A DNA stretch of 64,000 nucleotides from Pedobacter sp. Hv1 (GTDB lineage: Bacteria > Bacteroidota > Bacteroidia > Sphingobacteriales > Sphingobacteriaceae). Both the position numbers and the translations under genes were made by a program. Where the stretch lies: positions 558,001 through 622,000 of the forward strand of contig NZ_LLWP01000004.1 of NCBI RefSeq assembly GCF_001412215.1, read 5' to 3'. A model generated the notes under the pieces. The model saw only the letters and a list, made by a program, of their open reading frames with translations, was not told where the DNA came from and made no database searches. Position 1 is the stretch's first letter; each line of letters opens with the position of its first letter. Of this stretch, positions 27,494 to 36,495 are shown in pieces.

Positions 27494-29863
27494 ATGAAGT
27501 TTATCAAAAAAATAACCATGTCGCTACTCCTGCTTTGTAGCCTATCTGTTTTTGCACAGCAGGATAAAACCATTAACATTAAAGGAAAGGTACTCGAAGC
27601 CAAAACCAAACAAGCTATTGAAAATGCCGGAGCAACTTTATTATCAACTATCGATCAAAAATTTATCAAAGGTATAGCCACAGATAAAAATGGAGAATTT
27701 GTGTTAACAGTTGCACCTGGCAAATACCACCTTAAAATTGAGTTTATCTCCTTTAAACCTATCCTATTGGAGAACAGAGAAATTGATGCTGATATAGACT
27801 TAGGCACCCTATTATTGGTGGAAGATGTTAAACTTTTAAAATCGGTAAACGTGGTGGGAGAAAAATCGAGCATGGAACTTAACCTCGATAAAAAAGTTTT
27901 TAACGTAGGCAAAGACCTGATGTCTAAGGGTGGAAATGCGACAGACATCCTAAACAATGTACCTTCTGTAAACGTAGATGTAAATGGCGCCATCAGCTTA
28001 AGAGGAAATACTGGGGTTAGCGTACTCATTAATGGCAAACCTTCCATGATGTCGATGAATAAAGGGTTAGAACAAATCCCAGCCAGTACCATTGAAAAGA
28101 TAGAAGTGATCACCAATCCTTCAGCCAGATACGAGGCCCAAGGTGGTGCAGGCATTATCAATATCGTACTCAAGAAAAACAGTCAAACGGGTTTAAATGG
28201 TTCTATACAAGCTGGCATAGGCGATCCGACCAATTACAATGGTAATGTAAACCTAAGCTACAAAACAGAAAAAATAAACCTTTTTAGCAATATTGGCGTT
28301 CGTTTTAGAGATTTTAAAATCCTTGAAGAAAGAACCCAGACCACTTTGAACAATGGGATCAAAAACCTATTGCTACAGAACAATGTAACCAATAGACACG
28401 ACGATTCTTACAACATCTACCTTGGTGGAGATTATTACATCAACCCTACCAATACCTTAACTGGCAGTTTTTACCACAGCACTTTAATTATTGACAACAA
28501 CATTGATTATAACTATAATTTTTTCAATGCTCAAAATGTAAAAGATAGTACCAATTATCGCTTTGAGCACTACAGGGAACCTAAAAAATACAATCAATTG
28601 GAATTATACCATGTAAAAACATTTGATAACAAGGATAAAAAATGGACAACCAGCTTACAGTATGATTTTTGGAATGATGATGAAAATCAGCACATCAACC
28701 AACAAAAAACGTTTCCTACAGGCAATCCAACTAATAACCTGATTACCAAAAACATTGAAAGTAGTAACGATATCTTTATTCAAAGTGATTTTATTAATCC
28801 TTTTGGCGAAAATGGCAGATTTGAAACTGGAATTAGAAGTGATCTCCGTGCCATAAGAAGTGATTATTGGGCCAAATCTAATGGCATATTGTTACCTAGC
28901 TATAACAACAAGCTCGAGTATAACGAGAATCTGTTTAGTGCCTACATGCAATTGGGCAATAAAATAAACAAGTTAAACTATCTTTTAGGTTTAAGAGCAG
29001 AAATGTCTTTCATTGGCATAGCCGACAGAGTTGGGACTTTCGATAACAACAAAGCATACCTTAACCTGTTCCCTACGGTGCATTTGGTTTATAACCTGCA
29101 AAAAACAACTGATCTGCAATTAAGTTATAGCAGAAGGATCAATAGACCTCAGTTTTGGCAATTGAACCCATTTGGAGGCTTATCTGATACCCGAAATTTA
29201 ACTATTGGTAACCCAGATCTTGATCCTACTTATACCAACTCCTTTGAGTTTGCCTTATTAAAAAAATGGGACAAATTTACCCTCACTCCCTCCGTTTATT
29301 ACGCACGTACCAAAAATTATTTCCAATATGTATTGAAACAAACTGCAGATGGCAATTTTGTGCGTACTCCTGTAAACCTAGATTTTGAAGAAAGATATGG
29401 ACTAGAAATCTCCAGTACCTACAACCCTTTTGCGTGGTGGCGGTTGGCCTTGAACTTTAACTATTATGGTTTTAAACAGAAAGGTGAGTTTGAAGGTAAA
29501 CAATATGGTTCTGACGATCAAACATGGACTACACAACTCAATAGTCGTATAAAACTGCCTAAAAATCTAGCCATAGAATCTATTTTTAGTTATAGAGGCA
29601 AATTCCAAGATATCCAATCGGTAAATAAGGCTACTTATCGCTTAAATACTGCGGTAAGTAAAGACATTTTAAAAGAGAAAATGACATTGAGTTTAGCTGC
29701 CAACAATATTCTAAATACCTTAATCGATAGGCAAGAGCTCAATACACCTACCTATCAGTTACAAACTACAGCTTATGGCGTTGGCACCGTAATCAATGCA
29801 ACGGTGGTGTATCGTTTCAATAGAAAAAAAGGAGAAAAAGATCGTCTACCTGATGAAAATTAG
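27494..29863 (+). CDS. TonB-dependent outer-membrane receptor with carboxypeptidase-regulatory-like domain
   Basis: The 789-residue protein has a signal peptide (MKFIKKITMSLLLLCSLSVF), a CarboxypepD_reg-like beta domain at about residues 27-110 and a plug domain at about 120-220 (ATDILNNVPSVNVDVNGAIS and IEKIEVITNPSARYEAQG). An outer-membrane beta-barrel of the OMP_b-brl_3 type common in Bacteroidota follows. It is not a SusC, since no SusD partner follows. The ligand is unknown. Co-transcription with the upstream hydrolase suggests uptake linked to processing of a peptide or ester ligand, which is inference. A terminator follows. Confidence 0.92.
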   Translation: MKFIKKITMSLLLLCSLSVFAQQDKTINIKGKVLEAKTKQAIENAGATLLSTIDQKFIKGIATDKNGEFVLTVAPGKYHLKIEFISFKPILLENREIDADIDLGTLLLVEDVKLLKSVNVVGEKSSMELNLDKKVFNVGKDLMSKGGNATDILNNVPSVNVDVNGAISLRGNTGVSVLINGKPSMMSMNKGLEQIPASTIEKIEVITNPSARYEAQGGAGIINIVLKKNSQTGLNGSIQAGIGDPTNYNGNVNLSYKTEKINLFSNIGVRFRDFKILEERTQTTLNNGIKNLLLQNNVTNRHDDSYNIYLGGDYYINPTNTLTGSFYHSTLIIDNNIDYNYNFFNAQNVKDSTNYRFEHYREPKKYNQLELYHVKTFDNKDKKWTTSLQYDFWNDDENQHINQQKTFPTGNPTNNLITKNIESSNDIFIQSDFINPFGENGRFETGIRSDLRAIRSDYWAKSNGILLPSYNNKLEYNENLFSAYMQLGNKINKLNYLLGLRAEMSFIGIADRVGTFDNNKAYLNLFPTVHLVYNLQKTTDLQLSYSRRINRPQFWQLNPFGGLSDTRNLTIGNPDLDPTYTNSFEFALLKKWDKFTLTPSVYYARTKNYFQYVLKQTADGNFVRTPVNLDFEERYGLEISSTYNPFAWWRLALNFNYYGFKQKGEFEGKQYGSDDQTWTTQLNSRIKLPKNLAIESIFSYRGKFQDIQSVNKATYRLNTAVSKDILKEKMTLSLAANNILNTLIDRQELNTPTYQLQTTAYGVGTVINATVVYRFNRKKGEKDRLPDEN

Positions 29864-29876
29864 ATCGTTTTTAGTT

Positions 29877-29910
29877 AACCAAAGGTTGAGTACATCGACC
29901 TTTGGTTTTT
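29877..29910 (+). terminator. Intrinsic terminator after the TonB receptor gene
   Basis: AACCAAAGGT/ACCTTTGGTT gives a 10-bp stem with an 11-base loop, and the second arm runs into TTTTTT. Confidence 0.88.
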
Positions 29911-29950
29911 TGGTTACAGCCCAGATTGCAAATGCAAACCAAAAAACTAT

Positions 29951-30676
29951 CTATAGTTGTTTAATGTAATTTAGAAATAAATCCAGCGCTTTTCTCTTAT
30001 CGTCGGTTAAATCAAAATCGAGCTTATGTAGCAGGTAATCTTCCAAATCAATAGCTGAATTTGTTGGCAATTCTTTTAACAGTTCTTTTCGATGTGCCAA
30101 GCCTAATTTTAAGGCCTCATTAAATTCAGCGATAAATTGTTCTGGGATCATTTTATTCGCTACCCAAGCGGCATAAACAAATGGCAGACCTGTCAATTTC
30201 ATCCACTCCTCTCCCATATCATAAGCGTAGGCAAAATCACCTTTACGACCAAAAGTACGATCACCGATTAACACCAATGCATCTGTTTCTATATCGGGAT
30301 CAGTAATCAATTCTACACTTACCTTAAAATGAAATTTCAGTAAAACCTTGGCCAAATTGTTAGAGGTACGCGACTGCGGATCAAGCTTTAAAGTTTTAAT
30401 TTCACTAGCCGGAACCTTAGAAAAAATAAATACCGAATTTACAGCACCAACAGAGCCGATACAATAAGAACCAATAATATTTGCATTGGGTACAGATGGA
30501 ATAGCTGCTACAGGTATTAAACCTATATCAACTTGGTTATTAATTAGTTTAGCCGCACAATCTGAAGGAATATCTAAGCTTAAATCTATTTGATGGCGAA
30601 CCTCACTTTTTTCTATTCCGTAAATAAATGGTTTGGTATTGGTATAGGAAACTGCCGAAATTTTAATCTTATCCAC
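29951..30676 (-). CDS. mqnA: Chorismate dehydratase MqnA (futalosine menaquinone pathway)
   Basis: The 241-residue protein opens with KIKISAVSYTNTKPFIYGI, the hallmark of MqnA, and has the periplasmic-binding-protein-like fold (LDIPSDCAAKLINNQVDIGLIPV). MqnA removes water from chorismate to give 3-enolpyruvoylbenzoate, the first committed step of the futalosine route. The start codon is GTG at 30676. It follows the phosphatase gene after 10 bases and is the last gene of an mqnE-phosphatase-mqnA unit. Confidence 0.93.
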   Translation of the reverse strand: MDKIKISAVSYTNTKPFIYGIEKSEVRHQIDLSLDIPSDCAAKLINNQVDIGLIPVAAIPSVPNANIIGSYCIGSVGAVNSVFIFSKVPASEIKTLKLDPQSRTSNNLAKVLLKFHFKVSVELITDPDIETDALVLIGDRTFGRKGDFAYAYDMGEEWMKLTGLPFVYAAWVANKMIPEQFIAEFNEALKLGLAHRKELLKELPTNSAIDLEDYLLHKLDFDLTDDKRKALDLFLNYIKQL

Positions 30677-30686
30677 GTATAATATT

Positions 30687-31304
30687 TTATGCTAAATCTT
30701 TTAAATGGTCTGTATTGTTAAAGTCTATTACAGCAAACTGACCATCTGTGTAGCTCATTCTGTAAAGTGTTGTATTTTGATGGGGAAAATCGCCCATTTC
30801 TGACAGCGGTTCTTCAAGCAATAAACAAAGTAATAACCGCATTGCTCTACCATGCATACAGATCAAGACCCTATTTTCTGCTGTTCTACTTTTAATCAAT
30901 GCTACCGTTTCTTGTAAACGCAACAGCACCTCATTGGGGCTTTCGCCTCCTTCAAACTTGGCTTCATAATTTCCGCCTTGCCATTTCTCTACCATTTCTC
31001 TAAAGGCAAATCTGGCTTCTTCGGTATTGGGTTGCCCCTCCCAAAGCCCCCAGGCCAACTCATCTAAACCTGCGTGTTTCTCAAATGGTAAACCTAGGTC
31101 TATAAACTGCTGAATGGTTTGCTGAGTACGTTTAAGTTCAGATATGTATATCTTATCAAATGCTATAGCTGAATAATGATTAAAAAAAGCAGCTGCTTGC
31201 GCCCTTCCTGTATCATTTAAATCGCTATCTACCCCTCTACCCTGTACAATACCCAATCTGTTTAATTCTGTTTCACCGTGTCTGATAATGTAGAGTTCCT
31301 TCAT
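30687..31304 (-). CDS. Histidine phosphatase family protein
   Basis: The 205-residue protein starts with MKELYIIRHGETELNRLGIV, the RHG phosphohistidine motif of the phosphoglycerate mutase-like family. The second catalytic His is in VLICMHGRAMRLLLC, and ELAWGLWEGQ carries the usual acidic residue. It should be a cytoplasmic phosphatase with an unknown substrate. It lies between mqnE and mqnA. A role in the menaquinone pathway is possible, but the enzyme class is broad. The region just upstream of its start is a low-complexity word repeat. Confidence 0.88.
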   Translation of the reverse strand: MKELYIIRHGETELNRLGIVQGRGVDSDLNDTGRAQAAAFFNHYSAIAFDKIYISELKRTQQTIQQFIDLGLPFEKHAGLDELAWGLWEGQPNTEEARFAFREMVEKWQGGNYEAKFEGGESPNEVLLRLQETVALIKSRTAENRVLICMHGRAMRLLLCLLLEEPLSEMGDFPHQNTTLYRMSYTDGQFAVIDFNNTDHLKDLA

Positions 31305-31309
31305 TTTTA

Positions 31310-31397
31310 AAGTAAGAAGTTGTAAGTAGTAAGTGGTAAGTTATAAGTAGTAAGTTGTATGTATAAGTAGTGAATTATTAGTTGTAAGGTATAAGTA
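31310..31397. repeat. Quasi-periodic TAAGTAG/TAAGTTG word repeat
   Basis: Nearly the whole gap between mqnE and the phosphatase gene is built from variants of AAGTAGT and AAGTTGT, with no coding potential. The 13-mer GTAAGTTATAAGT (31336-31348) also occurs exactly at 51983-51995 in another intergenic repeat. Confidence 0.75.
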
Positions 31398-31404
31398 TAA
31401 TCGG

Positions 31405-32589
31405 TTAATTGATTACTGGCAATTTATAATATTGAGGTTTCACCTCATCCTCAAAAACTACATTGGTATAATCTGTTACCACATTGTACAAAGTATCTCT
31501 TTCTATGGGTTGACGTCCTACTTGTTTAATGAGGTTGACCAATTGTTGCGTGCTCATTGCCGGGTTTTGCTCTTCTGCACCTGCCATAGAATAGATTTTA
31601 GTGGTATCGTCTAAGGTTCCATCAATATCATCTACGCCAAAATTTAAAGACATCTGTGCGGTTTCTCTACTGATCATTGCCCAATAAGCCTTTACATGGT
31701 CGAAGTTGTCTAAATAAATCCTACCAATGGCATAATTTCTTAAATCTTCTATTACAGAAACCTCCGGAATGTTGCTCATCTGGTTGTGCTGGTTTCTAAA
31801 TTTTAATGGAATAAAAGTTTGGAAACCTCCAGTTTGATCTTGTAACTGGCGTAAACGCTCCATGTGGTCAACTCGATGTTCAAATTTTTCGATATGGCCA
31901 TACAACATAGTTGCATTAGAGCGCATGCCTAGTTTATGCCATTCTTCGTGAATAGCCAACCATTGTTCTCCAGTACATTTATCTTTGGCAATCTGCTCTC
32001 TAATTTCTGGTGCAAAAATTTCTGCTCCACCACCTGGTATCGATTCCAGTCCAGCTTCTTTCATCAACTTCATTCCTGTAGCATAATCTATCTTCGCTTT
32101 TTTAAAGATATAATGGTATTCTACTGGGGTTAATGCTTTAACGTGCAGGCTTGGTCTATGCTGTTTAATAGCCGTAAATAAGGCCGAATAGAAAGCCACA
32201 TCATATTGGGGCAAAACACCTCCAACAATGTGTACTTCGGTAACAGGCTCATCATCATATTTTTTAACCACATCCAACATTTGTTCCATGGTTAATGCCC
32301 AGCCTTCTTCTTTTTGTTTGATTAAGCGTGAATACGAACAAAATTTACAATCGTATACGCATAGGTTGGTGGGTTCTAAATGGAAATTGCGGTTGAAATA
32401 GGTTTTATCACCATGTTTTTCTTCTCTGATGTGGTTGGCCAAAACACCGAGATAACCCAACTCTGCATGTTCGTATAAATACACACCTTCATCAAATGTA
32501 ATCCGTTGGTGGGCTGCAACTTTCTGAGCAATAGCCTTTAAAGGTGCTGAAAGATTAGGGTTATCAAGAAGAATTGCTAAATCCTGCAC
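31405..32589 (-). CDS. mqnE: Aminofutalosine synthase MqnE (radical SAM)
   Basis: This radical SAM protein has the cluster motif CVYDCKFCSYSR (CxxxCxxC, about residues 77-84 from the start used here) in the context LEPTNLCVYDC. Length and the EVHIVGGVLP and GGGAEIF segments fit MqnE. It joins 3-enolpyruvoylbenzoate and SAM to make aminofutalosine. The longest reading begins at TTG 32616, but that codon lies inside a perfect -7 box (32614-32621). I therefore prefer the GTG at 32589. It heads the mqnE-phosphatase-mqnA set. Confidence 0.9.
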   Translation of the reverse strand: MQDLAILLDNPNLSAPLKAIAQKVAAHQRITFDEGVYLYEHAELGYLGVLANHIREEKHGDKTYFNRNFHLEPTNLCVYDCKFCSYSRLIKQKEEGWALTMEQMLDVVKKYDDEPVTEVHIVGGVLPQYDVAFYSALFTAIKQHRPSLHVKALTPVEYHYIFKKAKIDYATGMKLMKEAGLESIPGGGAEIFAPEIREQIAKDKCTGEQWLAIHEEWHKLGMRSNATMLYGHIEKFEHRVDHMERLRQLQDQTGGFQTFIPLKFRNQHNQMSNIPEVSVIEDLRNYAIGRIYLDNFDHVKAYWAMISRETAQMSLNFGVDDIDGTLDDTTKIYSMAGAEEQNPAMSTQQLVNLIKQVGRQPIERDTLYNVVTDYTNVVFEDEVKPQYYKLPVIN

Positions 32590-32613
32590 AGTATTTGTTT
32601 TTAAATGTTTAGG

Positions 32614-32621
32614 CAAAAGTA
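32614..32621 (-). promoter_or_regulatory. -7 box of mqnE (TACTTTTG)
   Basis: The minus strand reads TACTTTTG, a full TAnnTTTG match. Its last three bases coincide with the TTG that would start the longest mqnE reading. RNA should begin around 32610, giving a leader of about 20 bases to the GTG start. Confidence 0.5.
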
Positions 32622-32678
32622 CAACAATGACCTAATTGAAAATCATTTTCTTGTAAAAATGGCTTATTTAGAACCAAT

Positions 32679-32705
32679 AAAAGCCTCGAAGTTATCGAGG
32701 CTTTT
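32679..32705. terminator. Perfect 11-bp terminator hairpin
   Basis: AAAAGCCTCGA/TCGAGGCTTTT with a 5-base loop gives A/T tails on both strands. It can stop minus-strand reading of the lipocalin gene before mqnE. The same stem with another loop recurs at 38986-39013. Confidence 0.8.
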
Positions 32706-32778
32706 AAATATTTAAGGTTTAAATTGCTATTTAAACGTCTTTATGATGTTGCATTATGAACTACCTAAAAACACATCA

Positions 32779-32821
32779 TTTAATCTTCTTAAATGATCTG
32801 AGATGCCTTAGATGGTAAAAC
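32779..32821. repeat. CTTAGATG-type word repeat next to the lipocalin gene stop
   Basis: The words CTTAAATGATCTGAGATG and CCTTAGATGG end in GTAAAA, ten bases from the stop of the minus-strand lipocalin gene. Similar words lie beside the stops at 16377 and 24261. The remainder of the 213-bp gap holds only the terminator and the mqnE promoter region. Confidence 0.55.
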
Positions 32822-32829
32822 AATATCAA

Positions 32830-33321
32830 TTATTTAGCTGCTTTGGTAAAGTTTAAAACCACATACGCAGTTTTGCTACCATATTCAATTGGCGATTTAA
32901 TCACCATGTTATTGCCATCTGTAGCAGAAAGAATTAATCTATACCCTTCAGTTACGTTTTTAGCTTTTTCTTTTTCGTATAGTTTTTTGAATTGGAAGGT
33001 TTCATCAGCAGGGCTTGCAGACCAAAAAATAGTTTGTGTTTTTGCTGCACATGTTGCACTAGTTGGCAAACTGTAGCTTCCATTACCACTATTTGTTAAG
33101 CTCCATGTACTCCCTACAAAACACTTGTAAGAACTTTCGCCCAAAAATGATTTTACCGCAAGTTCTGGAATACCATCAAAAGTAACATCATTTAAAACCC
33201 AATTACCTGTTACATTTCCTCTTTTAAGTGCCACAGCACCATTTGTTGTTTTAGGTGAGCAACTTTGTAACACTATTAATGAACTACAAATTAAAGCTGC
33301 TATTAAAAATATTCTTTTCAT
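32830..33321 (-). CDS. Lipocalin-like lipoprotein
   Basis: The 163-residue protein has a lipoprotein signal with lipobox VLQSC (Cys21), so it should be anchored in the envelope. The mature part starts GNVTGNWVLNDVTFDG, a G-x-W pattern seen in Bacteroidota lipocalin-like domains. Further strands include YKCFVGSTWSL and GYRLILSATDG. It presumably binds a small hydrophobic ligand or assists envelope stability. The ligand is unknown. It appears monocistronic. Confidence 0.75.
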   Translation of the reverse strand: MKRIFLIAALICSSLIVLQSCSPKTTNGAVALKRGNVTGNWVLNDVTFDGIPELAVKSFLGESSYKCFVGSTWSLTNSGNGSYSLPTSATCAAKTQTIFWSASPADETFQFKKLYEKEKAKNVTEGYRLILSATDGNNMVIKSPIEYGSKTAYVVLNFTKAAK

Positions 33322-33389
33322 ATACTTGTTTTTTGTTATGCTATTTACACAAATCTTGCCAAAATCTATTTTTTCGGAAGATTTAAATT

Positions 33390-33397
33390 TAGCTTTG
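33390..33397 (+). promoter_or_regulatory. Candidate -7 box (TAGCTTTG) for the cystathionine synthase-type gene
   Basis: A full TAnnTTTG match 33 bases before the ATG. A second near-match, TTAATTTG at 33415-33422, is closer to the start, so the choice is open. Confidence 0.4.
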
Positions 33398-33429
33398 TCA
33401 TAAATCCTTGTATTTTAATTTGTAAAAAG

Positions 33430-34551
33430 ATGAAACCAGAAACCTCTGCCATCCATGCTTTAAATTTAGTAAAGAGTGCCACAGGCGATGTAACCATGCC
33501 TATTAGCCTATCTACCACTTTTTTACGTGATGAAACGGGTGGTTATCCTGGCGGACACATGTACAGTCGTGTCAGTAACCCCAATCGTTCTGCATTAGAA
33601 AATGTAATTACAGCCTTAGAATTTGGTGCCGATACTTGTGCTTTTTCTTCTGGAAATACAGCGGGCATGTCTATTTTTCAGGCCTTAAAACCTGGGAGTC
33701 ATATCATTGCACCAGATGATATGTATTGGGGCTTTAAAAAACAACTTCAAAGTATTTTTGCAGCTACCTTAACTTTTGATTTTATTGATTTAACCGATCT
33801 TTCTGTACTTACAAGTTATATCAAAGCCAATACGGTAATGATTTGGGCCGAAACACCTTCTAACCCTCTACTAAAAATTACAGATATTGAAGCTTTAGCG
33901 AAGATTTGTAAGGCTAACAATTTAATCTTCGCCTGCGATAGCACTTTTGCCTCTCCCATTCTACAAAATCCTATTCTACTAGGTGCAGATATTGTGATGC
34001 ACTCTACCACTAAATATATTGGTGGCCATAGCGATGTGTTGGGTGGTTCATTAACTACAGCTCATCAAAACGAATTTTGGGAAAAGATCAGAAACGTACA
34101 ACAAATTGGAGGTGCAGTACCTTCGCCATTTGATTGCTTTTTATTGTTACGCAGCATCAAAACACTCGCATATAGAATGAAAGGACATTGTGAAAATGCA
34201 ATGATCTTGGCCAAACACCTAGAAAAACATCCAAAAATTGATGCTGTTTATTATCCAGGTTTAGCTTCTCATCCGCAACATGAAATTGCCAAGAAACAAA
34301 TGAAAGATTTTGGTGGCATGTTATCTATTTTGGTAAAGGGCGATGCCAGTGCTGCCCGTAAAGTGGTTAATAGTGTGAAAATATTTGCACAGGCCACAAG
34401 TTTAGGTGGTGTAGAGAGTTTAATCGAGCACCGTGCTTCAGTTGAAGGTCCAGACACCAAAACTCCACAAAATTTAATTCGGGTCTCTGTGGGTCTCGAA
34501 CATATTGATGATTTGATTGCCGATTTAGAACAGGCATTGGCTCATATTTAA
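33430..34551 (+). CDS. Trans-sulfuration PLP enzyme (cystathionine gamma-synthase/beta-lyase type)
   Basis: The 373-residue protein belongs to the Cys/Met metabolism PLP family. Visible features are SSGNTAGM (phosphate-binding loop), WAETPSNPLLKITDI, ACDSTFASP and HSTTKYIGGHSDVLGG with the PLP Lys195. The C-terminus SVGLEHIDDLIADLEQAL is standard. The family includes cystathionine gamma-synthase, gamma-lyase and beta-lyase, and sequence alone does not separate them safely here. It lies upstream of the met operon but before the riboswitch, so it is not controlled by it. Confidence 0.88.
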   Translation: MKPETSAIHALNLVKSATGDVTMPISLSTTFLRDETGGYPGGHMYSRVSNPNRSALENVITALEFGADTCAFSSGNTAGMSIFQALKPGSHIIAPDDMYWGFKKQLQSIFAATLTFDFIDLTDLSVLTSYIKANTVMIWAETPSNPLLKITDIEALAKICKANNLIFACDSTFASPILQNPILLGADIVMHSTTKYIGGHSDVLGGSLTTAHQNEFWEKIRNVQQIGGAVPSPFDCFLLLRSIKTLAYRMKGHCENAMILAKHLEKHPKIDAVYYPGLASHPQHEIAKKQMKDFGGMLSILVKGDASAARKVVNSVKIFAQATSLGGVESLIEHRASVEGPDTKTPQNLIRVSVGLEHIDDLIADLEQALAHI

Positions 34552-34571
34552 TAAATTTGATTAAAATTTCT

Positions 34572-34599
34572 CTAAGCTTCGTGTGTACACGAAGCTTAG
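34572..34599. terminator. 12-bp palindromic hairpin after the PLP enzyme gene
   Basis: CTAAGCTTCGTG/CACGAAGCTTAG forms a perfect stem around TGTA, 20 bases past the stop. There is no T run, so it may be a terminator, a 3' stabiliser or a protein site. Confidence 0.55.
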
Positions 34600-34663
34600 G
34601 CATGAAACAACATTAAATTTATAACACTCATTTTCAATAGATTAACAATTAATCAGAATTTAA

Positions 34664-34696
34664 TTTTGCGTAAATTAAAATACAATCCTATATTTG
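34664..34696 (+). promoter_or_regulatory. Promoter of the SAM-riboswitch met operon
   Basis: A TTTTG -33 element (34664-34668) and TATATTTG -7 element (34689-34696) are separated by 20 bases, the usual Bacteroidota arrangement. RNA would start near 34700, about 30 bases before the riboswitch. Confidence 0.7.
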
Positions 34697-34728
34697 AAAC
34701 ATTATTTGGCGAAAGCTAGATTAAAGTC

Positions 34729-34843
34729 AACACCTTATTCAGGTTTTGATTTATAAAGAAGTGGCGAGAGACAGGCTCATTGACCCACTGGCAACCCTCC
34801 CTAACGGAGAAGGTGCCAATTCCTGACCAGATAACATGGTGTT
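34729..34843 (+). promoter_or_regulatory. SAM-I (S-box) riboswitch
   Basis: The conserved core is present in order: AAGAAGTGGCGAGAGAC, GGCTCATTGACCC, CTGGCAACC, and AAGGTGCCAATTCCTGA. The basal stem can be built from AACACC, TTAT and CAGG (34729-34743) with CCTG, ATAA and GGTGTT (34822-34843). It lies upstream of metY-metX-hom, the expected targets. SAM binding should lower their expression. An obvious terminator with a T run is not seen directly after it; a leader ORF follows instead. Confidence 0.9.
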
Positions 34844-34866
34844 GTTTGGAAATATAAATTAAGAAA

Positions 34867-35001
34867 ATGAAAACATTCAATTCAAATTCGCTACTTAGCG
34901 AAAATCTTAGCTTAAAACCCAACAGGTCGACTTCTTTTAATGTCATTCAGATTTGCTGTAAACTACAGGCAATGAACTGTATGTGCTGTCGCATATACTA
35001 A
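34867..35001 (+). CDS. Cys/Met-rich 44-residue leader peptide between riboswitch and metY
   Basis: An ATG 23 bases after the riboswitch opens a 44-codon ORF. The first two-thirds are Asn/Ser/Leu-rich. The last 15 residues are CCKLQAMNCMCCRIY, with five Cys and two Met. Its stop is 144 bases before metY. Two small hairpins follow. A short ORF with clustered codons for the amino acids made by the downstream operon is the signature of ribosome-mediated attenuation. Here it would add sensing of Cys- and Met-tRNA charging to the SAM riboswitch. It could also be a free peptide. Function is inferred. Confidence 0.6.
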   Translation: MKTFNSNSLLSENLSLKPNRSTSFNVIQICCKLQAMNCMCCRIY

Positions 35002-36468
<1,467 letters not shown>

Positions 36469-36495
36469 TAGATTATTATAAATACTACAACAAAA

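Noticed and set aside
27655..28173. 172-codon minus-strand ORF inside the TonB receptor gene
   Set aside because: It lies antisense to the plug domain region, has no signal, family motif or promoter, and is best explained as a shadow frame.
34716..34946. 76-codon minus-strand ORF across the SAM riboswitch
   Set aside because: It is antisense to a conserved RNA structure and has no independent support.
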